Positions 45,116 to 54,190 of a stretch of DNA of 64,000 bases are shown here, one piece after another. A program made the position numbers and the translations under genes. How positions within the stretch are numbered: the stretch's first letter is position 1; every line of letters starts with the position of its first letter. Origin of the DNA: Bradyrhizobium prioriisuperbiae (GTDB lineage Bacteria > Pseudomonadota > Alphaproteobacteria > Rhizobiales > Xanthobacteraceae). Below the pieces are notes generated by a model. It had not been told where the DNA came from, made no database searches, and worked only from the letters and a program-made list of their open reading frames with translations. The stretch covers positions 7,676,501 to 7,740,500 of the forward strand of contig NZ_CP135921.1 in the NCBI RefSeq assembly GCF_032397745.1, read 5' to 3'.

Positions 45116-45841
45116 CTATTTGATCTGGCCCAGCAGCGCCGCCGCCCCGCTTGCCGTCGTCGACAGGCGCTGCAGCGCCTCGCGCCCGCCGGCTGCGTAA
45201 GCCGCGACCGCACGCAGTAGGTCACGCAACTGCGCCGCCGCCCCCGGATCGAACCGGCAATAGGCACCGCCCGACAGCCGCGCGATCTCGCGGAACGCCT
45301 GCTCGGTGACCGCGTCGTGTCCCTCCTGGAACATGAACACCGGGACCTTCAGCAGACCGAGCTCGCCAGCCTTGGCGCTGAGGTCATCGACATTCTCTTC
45401 CATCGCGTCGCCGACGAACACCAGCGCACGCACGCCGTGGGCCACCGCTTCCCGCCGGGTTTCCGAAAGCACCTTGTGGATCTGGGTATGGCCGCCCTCG
45501 ACCGTGATCCGGCTCATCAGCCGCGCCAATTGGGCGGCGTCGGAAATCCACGGGCTGGCGCGGCATTCACCCAAGCCGCGGAAATACACCAGCCGCACAT
45601 CGAGGCCGCCGATCGATCCGGCTTCGCGAAACATCTCGGCCTGAAGCTGGCAGGCCAAGTCCCAGGTCGGCTGGCGGCTCATGGTGGCGTCGAGCGAGAA
45701 AATCAGCCGACCGCGCGCGCCCGCCTGCGGCGTCATCACCCTCGCCTTGGCGACGAAGGCGGCGATGTCGGCCGATGTCGATGCCGCCTCCGGCAACGAC
45801 CCGGCTTTTCCCGCCGTGGGTGATTTGCTGTCGCTCGACAT
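45116..45841 (-). CDS. vWA-domain protein (VWA containing, CoxE-like)
   Basis: A 241-residue protein whose central part is a von Willebrand A fold. The MIDAS-like DxTxS is seen in LIFSLDATMSRQPTW, and ALVFVGDAMEENVDDL supplies a later acidic loop. The C-terminal AFREIARLSGGAYCRFDPGAAAQLRDLL is common to this conserved alphaproteobacterial family. The ATG at 45841 is used. It lies upstream of the J-domain gene on the same strand with a gap of 88 bases. The partner protein is unknown. Confidence 0.85.
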   Translation of the reverse strand: MSSDSKSPTAGKAGSLPEAASTSADIAAFVAKARVMTPQAGARGRLIFSLDATMSRQPTWDLACQLQAEMFREAGSIGGLDVRLVYFRGLGECRASPWISDAAQLARLMSRITVEGGHTQIHKVLSETRREAVAHGVRALVFVGDAMEENVDDLSAKAGELGLLKVPVFMFQEGHDAVTEQAFREIARLSGGAYCRFDPGAAAQLRDLLRAVAAYAAGGREALQRLSTTASGAAALLGQIK

Positions 45842-45930
45842 CGTGGTTCGCGCTGCCTGCACTCCGCTGGTTGCTCTCGTTTATCTGGGAGCCACCTTGC
45901 GGCCGTCAAGCTCGGCCGCGAACCCGTCAA

Positions 45931-45958
45931 GGAGAGACCGCCCTTCGGCGGTCTCTCC
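45931..45958 (-). terminator. 12-bp perfect hairpin after the haloperoxidase-like gene
   Basis: GGAGAGACCGCC (45931-45942) and GGCGGTCTCTCC (45947-45958) with loop CTTC, 8 bases beyond the minus-strand stop at 45967. No T-run follows, so it may slow or stabilise rather than fully terminate. Confidence 0.6.
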
Positions 45959-45966
45959 GGACGCCG

Positions 45967-46791
45967 TCAACCCTTGATGAAGGCCAGCAGGTCAGCGTTG
46001 ACCGTCGCGGCTTCCGTGGTCGGCATGCCGTGTGGAAAGCCCTTGTAGGTCTTCAGCGTCCCGTTCTTCAGCAGTTTTGCCGACAACGGCCCGGAGGCGA
46101 CATAAGGAACGATCTGATCGTCTTCGCTGTGCATCACCAGCACGGGCACGGTGATCTTCTTCAGGTCCTCGGTGAAATCGGTCTGCGAGAAGGCGACAAT
46201 GCCGTCATAGTGCGCCTTGGCGCCGCCCATCATGCCCTGGCGCCACCAGTTCTGGATGACGGCCTCCGAGACCTTGGCGCCGGGCCGGTTGAAGCCATAG
46301 AACGGCCCCGACGCCACGTCGCGATAGAACTGGGAGCGGTTGGCCGCCAGTTGCGTCTGAAAATCGTCAAACACTTCCTTGGGGAGGCCGTCGGGATTCG
46401 CCGCCGTCTTCACCATCAGCGGCGGCACCGCGCAGAGGATAGCCGCCTTCGCCACCCGGCTTTCGCCATGCCGCGCCAGATAATGCACGACCTCGCCGCC
46501 ACCGGTGGAATGGCCCACATGAATGGCGTTCCGCAGATCGAGATGCGCCGTTACAGCCGCGAGGTCGTCGGCATAATGATCCATGTCATGCCCATCGGCC
46601 ACCTGGCTGGAGCGGCCGTGGCCGCGGCGATCATGGGCGATGACGCGATAGCCGTGATTGAGGAAGAACATCAGCTGCGCATCCCAGTCATCGGCCGACA
46701 GCGGCCAGCCATGGCTGAACACGATGGGCTGACCCTTGCCCCAATCCTTGTAGAAGATCTCAATACCGTCTTTTGTTGTGACGACACTCAT
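45967..46791 (-). CDS. cofactor-free haloperoxidase/esterase-like alpha/beta hydrolase
   Basis: A 274-residue alpha/beta hydrolase of the non-heme chloroperoxidase group. Typical segments are [37 protein letters not shown], the nucleophile Ser95 in [25 protein letters not shown] (acid) and [13 protein letters not shown] (His). In nature these enzymes are usually esterases; the peroxidase reaction is a side activity. No signal peptide is present. Confidence 0.92.
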   Translation of the reverse strand: MSVVTTKDGIEIFYKDWGKGQPIVFSHGWPLSADDWDAQLMFFLNHGYRVIAHDRRGHGRSSQVADGHDMDHYADDLAAVTAHLDLRNAIHVGHSTGGGEVVHYLARHGESRVAKAAILCAVPPLMVKTAANPDGLPKEVFDDFQTQLAANRSQFYRDVASGPFYGFNRPGAKVSEAVIQNWWRQGMMGGAKAHYDGIVAFSQTDFTEDLKKITVPVLVMHSEDDQIVPYVASGPLSAKLLKNGTLKTYKGFPHGMPTTEAATVNADLLAFIKG

Positions 46792-47073
46792 GCGACTGCT
46801 CCGGGGTGACTGCGCGACCGGGCCATTTCATACGCGCGAATATCGGTGTTGTCAGGATCGGCAATGTCGCGCCCGCGCCGGAACGCGACGGCTTTGAATT
46901 GAAACGTCACCGCCCGCTCGACTTTTGATTGACCATGCCGGCGCGCAGCGGTGATCGATCGCTGTTGAGGCCGTTGAGCCGATCTTGGGGCGATTCTGGA
47001 ATGAAGGCGATCAGAGCTGCCGATGATGCCGCGCGATGACGGACGGCGGGCGCAGAACGTCAGGCTGGTTGAT

Positions 47074-48000
47074 TTACGGCATCGCCATTTCAGGCAGCGA
47101 TAGTGCGGCGGCGCGCTGCGACGCATCGTGGCCCGCCTTCGCGTCTCGCAGACCAGCGTCCTGCTGCTTGGCGTCCGGAGCTTTCCTGTTGCTGGAGATG
47201 GTCAGCTTGTCGCTCCGCGCCGGGCGCAGATCGCTGTCCTCGCCGAGGAACTGGTCCAGCGCTTTCTGAATCTTTTCCTTCACGACCTCGGGGCCGCGGT
47301 CGCTCATGTCGGTGTGCTGAGCACCGGTCTTGACGACCTCGATGCCGGTCTTTTCGCACTCCTCGTCGTCGGGCACGACGCCGGGATCGGGCACGAAGTG
47401 CTCATCCTTGGAGCGGAACGAGAGGATCTTGAACTTCGCCTCGGTAAGGAACGGAACGCGCAGATTGTCCAGGGTGACGACGCGCTTGATCATCTCCGGA
47501 TGTTCCTTGGCGAAGAACATCGAGATATCGCCGCCATTGGAATGACCAACCATCATCAGCTTGTCATAGTCGGCGTAGGCCATGCGCTTCTTCATCTCGC
47601 CGACCGCAAACATGATGTTGGTGACGCCGCGTTCATAGACCGGCAGCCGCCCAACATAGAGCTGGCCGACCTTGGTCACCAGCGGCGCGTCGGTGGCGAG
47701 ATCGTGCTGGATGCTGAGCACCAGATAGCCGCGCAGCGCGAGCACGTTGGCGAGGAAGGAATACTCGGTATTCTTGACGGTGTTGCCGTGATTGACGATG
47801 GCGACCGGCAGCGCCTTCATGCCGGCCATCGCCCGCATCTCGGAATCGCGCCGCACCGCAACATTGACCGCGATCACGCGGTCGCGCGACGCATCATAAA
47901 GCTCGACCATCTCATGCCGGACCGCCCATTTGCTGAACGAGAAATAGGCTGCGGCGACGAAGGCCACGGCAGCGACAGCAATGATCAGGCCACGTTTCAT
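47074..48000 (-). CDS. exported or membrane-anchored alpha/beta hydrolase
   Basis: A 308-residue protein with an N-terminal signal anchor (about 3-22) and an alpha/beta hydrolase domain: VAIVNHGNTVKNTEYSFLANVLALRGYLVLSIQHDLATDAP, the nucleophile Ser in MMVGHSNGGDISMFFA, and a late His in GAQHTDMSDR. The C-terminal 45 residues are polar and low in complexity. No specific substrate can be named. The palindromes at 48174-48210 lie about 180 bases upstream, and since the same sites precede the phasin gene, a link to PHB turnover is possible. Confidence 0.82.
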   Translation of the reverse strand: MKRGLIIAVAAVAFVAAAYFSFSKWAVRHEMVELYDASRDRVIAVNVAVRRDSEMRAMAGMKALPVAIVNHGNTVKNTEYSFLANVLALRGYLVLSIQHDLATDAPLVTKVGQLYVGRLPVYERGVTNIMFAVGEMKKRMAYADYDKLMMVGHSNGGDISMFFAKEHPEMIKRVVTLDNLRVPFLTEAKFKILSFRSKDEHFVPDPGVVPDDEECEKTGIEVVKTGAQHTDMSDRGPEVVKEKIQKALDQFLGEDSDLRPARSDKLTISSNRKAPDAKQQDAGLRDAKAGHDASQRAAALSLPEMAMP

Positions 48001-48453
48001 TCAAGTCCTCGGCGGGCAATCGCTCTTAAGCGGTAAGCGGGTCGGGGTCGGTGGTCAGTCTTCGGTCAGCTTTTCGAGTCAGTTCTCAGCGGTCAAATTC
48101 GTGTTGGTCCATGAAAGATAGACATAACATCGCTGTGACAACAGCCGAAATGTTGGGAAGTTTCCGTCTTTTAATTGTGCAAAGCACTATAAGATTGTGC
48201 AGTCGCACAAGAAGCAAACCTTCTTACCATGGCCTCGTGAACAGCAAGAGTTTGTCATCGGCCACCCTGATGGCAGGATGAAACCAGCGTTCAAGCCTTC
48301 GGTTGCATTTTCATAAAATTGAAAAACAACCGTCCAGCAAAGCTTTACAAGCGATCGCCCCTGTCGAATCGCCGCCCGCGAAACAAATCGCCGGCAGCGA
48401 ATACGGATTCATTTTTCTGTCACAACGAAATGTGGATTCAGTTTTAGGAGCAC
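48001..48453. other. 453-bp gene-free, AT-richer spacer between the hydrolase and mipZ
   Basis: It holds the paired palindromes (48174-48210) and, between them and the hydrolase start, several CTGAC-type pentamers. The remaining part (48220-48450) shows no convincing ORF. It probably contains the hydrolase promoter and the end of the mipZ transcript. Confidence 0.55.
48174..48210 (-). promoter_or_regulatory. second paired TTGTGC/GCACAA palindrome locus
   Basis: Site 1: TTGTGC-AAA-GCACTA (48175-48189). Site 2: TTGTGC-AGTC-GCACAA (48195-48210). They match the half-sites upstream of the phasin gene, including one degenerate half-site (TAGTGC) in the gene-proximal copy. The nearest gene in the same direction is the alpha/beta hydrolase at 47074-48000. 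Confidence 0.65.
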
Positions 48454-49377
48454 TCAGGCACCGATGATGTCGTCCACCACCAGCGGCTGGTCGACCTGAG
48501 AAAACCACTCAGCCCGCGCCGCGGCCCGGCGGCGGCCGCGCTCGTCCAGCGGCAGCTTCAATTGCCGCAGCAGCCCGATCACCTCCTCGCGCGCCGTGAC
48601 ATGGCCCATGCTCGGCCGGGCGCCGAGCGTCGCCTCGTCGAGATTGTCGAGCGCCGTCAAACCGCGCGGGAAGAATTCGCGGTACACCACGCGCTCGGCA
48701 AAGCCATCGATGGCGCGGAAGCCGAGGCGGAACGACAACTGCTTCAATCCCTGCGCCACCAGTTGCTTGTTGCGCGAGCCGAGCATCGACAGACGGTTGC
48801 GCACCACGATCCAGTCTGTGGTCGCGCCGTCGAGCTGGCGACGCTGCTTGCGCGCCTCGCGCACCATGGTCGCGTAATGGCTCTCGCCGGTGCAGGCATA
48901 GGTCTGCGGATCGACGGTGCCGAGCACGTCGAAATCCAGAAAGCTGTCGTTGATCGGCGTCACCAGCGTATCGGCCATCGAGTGCGCAAGCCGCATCAGA
49001 TAGCTGTCGGTGCCCGGCGTATCGATGACGACGAAGTCGAACGCGCGTTCGACGGCACTGACGGCCGAGGAGAACTGCTCGAGCTCCGACGCTTCGTTGT
49101 CCGCCACCATCATGCTGGTGCCGAGTTCGATGCAGCGATGATGCGGCAGTTCGAGATCGAGCCCGGTGCGGCGCGCCCAGGCGGCGCGGTTGGCGATGTA
49201 GCGGCTGAAGCTCTGTTGCCGGCAATCGAGATCGATGGTCGCGACGCGCTGACCGGCTTTCAGCAGCGCCACAGCAATATGCAGGCCGGTGGTGGACTTG
49301 CCCGACCCGCCCTTCTCGTTGCCGAGCACGATCACATGTGCCGTGCCGGAACGGCCCTGATCAGCCTGCCGCGCCAT
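48454..49377 (-). CDS. mipZ: division-plane positioning ATPase MipZ
   Basis: A 307-residue ParA/MinD-type ATPase. The deviant Walker A is EKGGSGKSTTGLHIAVAL (P-loop about 22-29), followed by VATIDLDCRQQSFSRYIANR and FVVIDTPGTDSYLMRLAH. The insertion with WARRTGLDLELPHH is typical of MipZ, which forms a gradient from the ParB-bound poles and blocks FtsZ assembly away from midcell. The ATG at 49377 gives the usual N-terminus. Confidence 0.93.
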   Translation of the reverse strand: MARQADQGRSGTAHVIVLGNEKGGSGKSTTGLHIAVALLKAGQRVATIDLDCRQQSFSRYIANRAAWARRTGLDLELPHHRCIELGTSMMVADNEASELEQFSSAVSAVERAFDFVVIDTPGTDSYLMRLAHSMADTLVTPINDSFLDFDVLGTVDPQTYACTGESHYATMVREARKQRRQLDGATTDWIVVRNRLSMLGSRNKQLVAQGLKQLSFRLGFRAIDGFAERVVYREFFPRGLTALDNLDEATLGARPSMGHVTAREEVIGLLRQLKLPLDERGRRRAAARAEWFSQVDQPLVVDDIIGA

Positions 49378-49582
49378 CTCAAAATATCCCCTCGCATTAT
49401 CTTCAAATCGCGCACTGTCGCGGTCAAGCGAAATGCGCCTGACATGCACCTTGGGTCGTCATTCATCATGAACGCAGGGACATGCGGCAAAGCGCCGGCC
49501 AACGGGTTCCGCAACCGGCTTTACTCAGAACGCTGTCCCGCGCTACCACGGCATCCCGCTCCGCCAACGCCCTCGAGTACAA

Positions 49583-50434
49583 ATGCCCCAAGCGCCCCTG
49601 ATCGCCCGCACGCTTCCATCCCTGCATCGCGCGCTGGATCGCCTGCGCGCACGCAACGCGACCGTCGCGCTCGTCCCCACCATGGGCGCACTGCATGAGG
49701 GCCATATTTCGCTGGTCCGGCTGGCGAAGCGACGGGCCAAGCGGGTCGCGGTGTCGATCTTCGTCAACCCGACCCAGTTCGCACCCCATGAAGATCTCGG
49801 CTCCTATCCGCGCACCTGGAAAGCCGACATCGCCAAGCTGACGGCCGAAGGCACCGACCTCGTCTGGCATCCCGATGCCGGCCTGATGTATCCACCCGAT
49901 TTCGCCAGCCGGATCGCCGTCGAGGGGCCGGCCACTGTCAACCTGGAGGATCGCTTCCGTCCGCATTTCTTCGGCGGCGTGGCGACCGTGGTGGCGAAGC
50001 TGTTCACCCAGGTGCGGCCGGACGTAGCGATTTTCGGGGAGAAGGATTTTCAGCAGCTCAAGGTGGTCACCCGCATGGCGCGCGACCTCGATCTCGGCGT
50101 CAAGGTCGTCGGTGCGGCGATCGTGCGCGAGCGCGACGGCCTCGCGATGTCGTCGCGCAACGTCTATCTCTCAGCGGAGGAGCGTGCGACTGCGCCGGTG
50201 CTCTATCGCGCGCTGAAAGACACCGCGAAGCGCCTGCGCGACGGCGACAGCCTTGCCGCCGCCCTCGCCGCCGGTGCCGGCAGCATCACCCATGCGGGGT
50301 TTGCCCTCGATTACCTCGAGGCCAGACATGCGGAAACGCTGGCGCCGATCGCGAGCGTCAAGGATGGACCCGCACGCCTGCTGGTGGCGGCCAAGATCGG
50401 CACCACGCGCCTGATCGACAATGTGAAGGTCTGA
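49583..50434 (+). CDS. panC: pantothenate synthetase
   Basis: A 283-residue enzyme joining pantoate and beta-alanine with ATP. Signature segments are [58 protein letters not shown] and MSSRNVYLS. No panB is adjacent. It is divergent from mipZ. Confidence 0.97.
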   Translation: MPQAPLIARTLPSLHRALDRLRARNATVALVPTMGALHEGHISLVRLAKRRAKRVAVSIFVNPTQFAPHEDLGSYPRTWKADIAKLTAEGTDLVWHPDAGLMYPPDFASRIAVEGPATVNLEDRFRPHFFGGVATVVAKLFTQVRPDVAIFGEKDFQQLKVVTRMARDLDLGVKVVGAAIVRERDGLAMSSRNVYLSAEERATAPVLYRALKDTAKRLRDGDSLAAALAAGAGSITHAGFALDYLEARHAETLAPIASVKDGPARLLVAAKIGTTRLIDNVKV

Positions 50435-50470
50435 GTTGAAGGCCTGAGCTTTCAGCCGCGCCAGCCGCTA

Positions 50471-50899
50471 TTACAGCAATCCGAGTTCGCGCAGCTCCCG
50501 CCGCAGCGGTTCGGGCATTGCGGCAATGCCGTCACTGGCGCGCTTGCCGAGATCGGCGGGCGCATCCTTCACCGTGAGATAGCGCCAGCCCTGGAACGCG
50601 CGCATCGGCCGCGGCGCCACCGGAATCAGCTTCGGTTCCATCACCAGGCGGCAACGGCCGATGCCATCCTTGTCGCGAAACGGCTCGATGCCGATCAGTT
50701 TTTCGCGCACCAGGATCTCGCCCTTGATCACCCAGAAGATCGACCCGCCGTCGAGCAACTCTGTGTCGCGCTTCGGGGTCATCCGGGTGATGTGGACGTG
50801 GCGATTAGCCTTGCTCTTCTTCATTCGCTCTTTGATCCAGCCGTCGAGATCCGCGATGGATTCGGCCCCGACGCTGAGTTTGATGAGATGAAGCGGCAT
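50471..50899 (-). CDS. DUF1489 family protein
   Basis: A 142-residue alphaproteobacterial protein: LIKLSVGAESIADLDGWI, HVHITRMTPKRDTELLDGGSIFWVIKGEI, and RPMRAFQGWRYL are the DUF1489 core. Function unknown. It converges with panC. Confidence 0.92.
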   Translation of the reverse strand: MPLHLIKLSVGAESIADLDGWIKERMKKSKANRHVHITRMTPKRDTELLDGGSIFWVIKGEILVREKLIGIEPFRDKDGIGRCRLVMEPKLIPVAPRPMRAFQGWRYLTVKDAPADLGKRASDGIAAMPEPLRRELRELGLL

Positions 50900-50983
50900 G
50901 ACGTGACGTGCAGCGTAAAAGTTCAGGAGAGATCAGGTCGCCGCCGAACCAGGACGGCCGCGGCAACCACGATCCGATGAGCG

Positions 50984-52024
50984 TCAGTTATCCTCGCTCG
51001 CGGCAGCAGGCGCAAGCGGGACAGGTGCAGCCGGCTGTGGAGCGGCGGCATTCTTTTTCGGCGCCTGTTTCTTTGGCGCGGCCGGAGGTGCCGGCGAAGG
51101 TGCCGCGGCCGTCCGTGGCACCGCGGCCTGTGCCGCATTCGGCGGCGATGCAGCAGGCCGTGGCGCGGCTATGGAGGCCGGCTGCTTCGGTGCGGCGGCG
51201 TTCGCCGCGGGCCTCGGCGGCGGCGCAGGCGTTGACGACTCCGGCGCCATAATGCTGACGGCCGGAATCGACGAGGAACTGGGAAAGTCGCCCGACAACG
51301 GCTTGCCGGTCGGGACCGACGGCGGCAGCCCTGCCAATCCCATGCCTGCGCCAGTGCCCACGCCCGTCGCCACCGGCACTGCCGACCCCGGCGTATTCCA
51401 GGCCAGCGCGTAGCGCCCGATCAGGTTCTGATAGGTCCGGTCAGACATGTTGGCCGCGATCACGTTGTGGTCGGACAACGACTTGTAGACGGCACAGTCC
51501 GATGGCGTGCAGCCATCACGGGTGACAAGCACATGGGCGACAAGACCGTAGCGGTCGCGCTCCACGGCGCGGCGAAGTGCCGACAGGTCGGAGGTCATCG
51601 CCTTGTCGGCGGTGGCTTCATCGCCGAAGCTCGTCAGACGGCTGATCTGGGCCGCGGTGTAGGACACCGCTGCCGCCGCGGAATCGGCGGATGCGAACAG
51701 CGCGCGTTCACAGGCCGCAGCGACGGCGTCGCCGGCGAGATCGTCAAGGCAGGACAGCGCTGGAAGCGAGGCCACCGGCCGCGGCGAACGTGTGTCCGCG
51801 GTCGTCTCGGCGTCGCCGAAGCTGCGCACCGTGGACGCCACCGCAATGGTGATCGCCAGCAGCGTGATGACGGTCAATGCGCCGTTCGCCACCGATTTCT
51901 CGGCGCGCAGCAGTGTGACCAACAGGACAAGGGCGAAAAAGAGTGCAGCCGCCAATGTGACCCACATTGGCAACGAAGGCGAACGCCAGAGCTGATCAAG
52001 CGACGTGGTCCAGGCCCAATTCAT
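50984..52024 (-). CDS. conserved membrane protein with Pro/Ala-rich C-terminus
   Basis: A 346-residue protein. Two transmembrane helices (about 19-40 and 50-65) are followed by a globular part with four cysteines (LSCLDDLAGDAVAAACERAL, then TRDGCTPSDCAVYKSLSDHNVIAANMSDRTYQNLIGRYA). From about residue 215 to the end it is a Pro/Ala/Ser-rich, Lys-tipped tail. No known domain is recognised; the globular part is likely periplasmic. The base composition of the tail is typical GC-rich low-complexity coding DNA. Confidence 0.75.
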   Translation of the reverse strand: MNWAWTTSLDQLWRSPSLPMWVTLAAALFFALVLLVTLLRAEKSVANGALTVITLLAITIAVASTVRSFGDAETTADTRSPRPVASLPALSCLDDLAGDAVAAACERALFASADSAAAAVSYTAAQISRLTSFGDEATADKAMTSDLSALRRAVERDRYGLVAHVLVTRDGCTPSDCAVYKSLSDHNVIAANMSDRTYQNLIGRYALAWNTPGSAVPVATGVGTGAGMGLAGLPPSVPTGKPLSGDFPSSSSIPAVSIMAPESSTPAPPPRPAANAAAPKQPASIAAPRPAASPPNAAQAAVPRTAAAPSPAPPAAPKKQAPKKNAAAPQPAAPVPLAPAAASEDN

Positions 52025-52169
52025 GCGAGACGCCCCTCAAGACAAACCCCCACAAGACAAACAATGAACGCGAACGCGTCCTGATCTGGAGGTTACTCGA
52101 TCCCGGCTCGTCCCGCGCAGCGGCCTTCAGTGACCGATCGATGCGACATGAATAGGGCGAAAGGTCCGC

Positions 52170-52373
52170 TTATGCAGCGGCGAGCTGGCTTTCCTTGGCG
52201 ACGCGCTCAAAGGCTTCGGTCGAACTCTTGATGCGGTATTGGCAATCGTCGCCATCCGTCGGCAGCTGGCGGATCACCTCATAGGTTCCGCTGGCCGCAG
52301 GACGCGCCACATTGCTGGCCGTGAAATAGACCGTCTCACCAACGACGAATTTGTGCTTCAACACCCTCTCCAT
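52170..52373 (-). CDS. small conserved hypothetical protein (67 aa)
   Basis: A 67-residue protein (ERVLKHKFVVGETVYFTASN at the start, then GTYEVIRQLPTDGDDCQYRIKSSTEAFERVAKESQL). The VGETVYF, YEVIRQLP and YRIKSS segments suggest a small beta barrel of SH3 type. Similar small proteins are common in Bradyrhizobium and Rhodopseudomonas (from memory). The longer in-frame reading upstream has no ribosome site. Confidence 0.72.
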   Translation of the reverse strand: MERVLKHKFVVGETVYFTASNVARPAASGTYEVIRQLPTDGDDCQYRIKSSTEAFERVAKESQLAAA

Positions 52374-52577
52374 CACGCGATACGAGAAAAAGCCGGCCTC
52401 AATGTCCCAAAAAGGCCTGACTGAATGCCCGGCAAGCCTATAGCACGGGGCGAGCAGGTTTGGCCAGCCATTTAACAAGATGGAAAATGCCAAAATATTT
52501 CAGCTTTATCAGTAAGATAGATCGAGTTTTTGGACCACAGGAAAGGGCCCGGGAAGCCTAAAACGTGTGCAGCGCGG

Positions 52578-52608
52578 CAAGGCGCCTGGCTATCGCGCAG
52601 GCGCCTTG
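52578..52608. terminator. 11-bp hairpin beyond the YidB-like gene
   Basis: CAAGGCGCCTG (52578-52588) and CAGGCGCCTTG (52598-52608) with a 9-base loop. It lies after the minus-strand stop at 52660; no T-run, so terminator function is only possible. Confidence 0.45.
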
Positions 52609-52659
52609 AAAAGTCACTTTGGAAGGTCCCGGGACAGGCCGGAAAATGCCGCGACCGGC

Positions 52660-53028
52660 TCACGCCGACGGGGGCAGCGTGCCGTTCGGGCTGGCATGGT
52701 CCACGGTCGCCGGAAGCTGCTTGGCAAGCGCGTCCAGCACCTGGTCGATCGGAATGCCGAAGCTGGCCGCGAGCTGCTTGACCTGATCGCTGTTGAGCAC
52801 CTGCTTGAGCTGGTCAGCCGAGATCGGAAGGTTCTCGCCATTGCCGAGCCAGGATTTGACCTGATCGCCCAATCCAGCCTGCTGCAGCTTGGCGAGAATA
52901 GTGGAAAGCCCGCCCTGCCCGCCGCCACCCAGAACCTGGTTCAGGATTGTCGGCAGCACACTCGCCTCCAACTGGCCCAGAATACCCTTGAGGGCGGGCG
53001 AGTTGCCGAGTTCATCGAGAATACCCAT
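52660..53028 (-). CDS. YidB/DUF937-family protein
   Basis: A 122-residue protein. It has the YidB pattern: GILDELGNSPALKG, a Gly-rich turn, LSTILAKLQQAGLGDQVKSWLGNGENLPISADQLKQVLN and FGIPIDQVLDALAKQLPATVD. Function is unknown; the family is common in proteobacteria. Confidence 0.92.
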   Translation of the reverse strand: MGILDELGNSPALKGILGQLEASVLPTILNQVLGGGGQGGLSTILAKLQQAGLGDQVKSWLGNGENLPISADQLKQVLNSDQVKQLAASFGIPIDQVLDALAKQLPATVDHASPNGTLPPSA

Positions 53029-53130
53029 CGGCCGATGCTCCTGTTGATTCACAGTTCTGTTTTATAGACTTCAGTGGATCGCAGCGAGAGTATCGGGGGC
53101 CTCGCTGCCGTCTGCTGACAATTCCGTGAT

Positions 53131-53787
53131 TTAGTCGTTCTCGAATTTTTCGATCACCAGCGTTTCCGCCAACCCCGCCTCAGTCCACTGCCGGAACGCG
53201 GGCAGCGCCTGCATGGCCTCCATGTAAGCACATACCGGCGGCGTGACGTTGACGGCGTAGATGCGCAACCGGTGCACCACCGGTGCGTACATGGCGTCCG
53301 CACCACTGAAGCCGCCGAACAGGAACGGGCCCTGCGCGCCATAACGTGCCCGGCAGTCGGTCCAGATCTCCTGAATCCGCGCGATGTCGGCCTGTGCCTG
53401 CACGGAAAGCGCTTTCGCCCGCACCGGACGATGCAGGTTCATGCCGCACTCGTTGCGCAGGGCGCCGAACGAGGAATGCATCTCCGCCGAAATCGAGCGC
53501 GCATGGGCCCGCATGGCGCGGTCCTGCGGCCAGAGTTTCGCTTCGGGAAAGCGCTCGGCGGCGTATTCGATGATGGCCAGCGAATCCCACACCGTCAGGT
53601 CGCCGTCCACCAGCGCGGGCACCTTGCCGGACCTGGTGACGTCGAGGATGCGCTGCTTGTCGGCGGCGTCGGTATAGAGCGGAATCACGATTTCGTCGAA
53701 CGCAATGCCGGCGGCACGCAGCGCCACCCACGGCCGCATCGACCATGACGAATAGTTCTTGTTGCCGATGACCAGCGTCAGACTCAT
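53131..53787 (-). CDS. glutathione S-transferase
   Basis: A 218-residue GST. The N-terminal thioredoxin-like domain has the Ser in NYSSWSMRPWVAL (catalytic Ser/Cys region) and the cis-Pro loop GKVPALVDGDLTVWDSLAIIEYAAE for glutathione binding. The helical domain follows. The ATG at 53787 is chosen because the fold starts there; a long in-frame extension overlaps the divergent DUF3253 gene. Confidence 0.92.
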   Translation of the reverse strand: MSLTLVIGNKNYSSWSMRPWVALRAAGIAFDEIVIPLYTDAADKQRILDVTRSGKVPALVDGDLTVWDSLAIIEYAAERFPEAKLWPQDRAMRAHARSISAEMHSSFGALRNECGMNLHRPVRAKALSVQAQADIARIQEIWTDCRARYGAQGPFLFGGFSGADAMYAPVVHRLRIYAVNVTPPVCAYMEAMQALPAFRQWTEAGLAETLVIEKFEND

Positions 53788-53906
53788 GTCCGGGACTCCG
53801 AGAGGATGCGCCACCTTGCACGCGCGGCGCGCGGCGATCAATCCGGCACGGCGACAAAGGCGTTGTGCGCCTTGCAGCCTCGTGGCGGATGCGTCATGGC
53901 AGTGCC

Positions 53907-54179
53907 ATGACCCCATCCGATTCGACCGCTCCCCCCGCCCAGCTCGACAGCGCCATCCTGAAGGTCCTGAGCGAGGTCGGCAGCAAGACGCTGAGCCCGC
54001 CGGAGATCGCACACGCCATCGCCAGCGACGGTGACTGGCACGACCTGCTGGTGCCGATCCGGCGCGCCGCGGTGAGCCTGGCGCTGGCTGGGCGCCTGGT
54101 GATCTATCGCAAGGGCAAGCCGGCCGATCCCAACGACTTCCGCGGCGTCTACCGGCTCGGACTGCCGCGGCACGATTAG
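53907..54179 (+). CDS. DUF3253 family protein
   Basis: A 90-residue small protein with a winged-helix-like DUF3253 pattern: SAILKVLSEVGSKTLSPPEIAHAIASDGDWHDLLVPIRRAAVSLALAGRLVIYRKGKPADPNDFRGVYRLGL (named by region, residues 15-88). Function is unknown. It starts at the ATG at 53907 and is divergent from the GST gene; its stop lies 11 bases from the YdcF stop. Confidence 0.85.
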   Translation: MTPSDSTAPPAQLDSAILKVLSEVGSKTLSPPEIAHAIASDGDWHDLLVPIRRAAVSLALAGRLVIYRKGKPADPNDFRGVYRLGLPRHD

Positions 54180-54190
54180 AGCTACCGGGC

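Noticed and set aside
46788..47126. Minus-strand open frame of 112 codons before the haloperoxidase-like gene
   Set aside because: It starts inside the hydrolase gene, has an Arg/Ser-rich composition and no domain.
48051..48281. Plus-strand open frame of 76 codons between the hydrolase and mipZ
   Set aside because: It overlaps the paired palindromes, lacks a ribosome site, and shows no domain.
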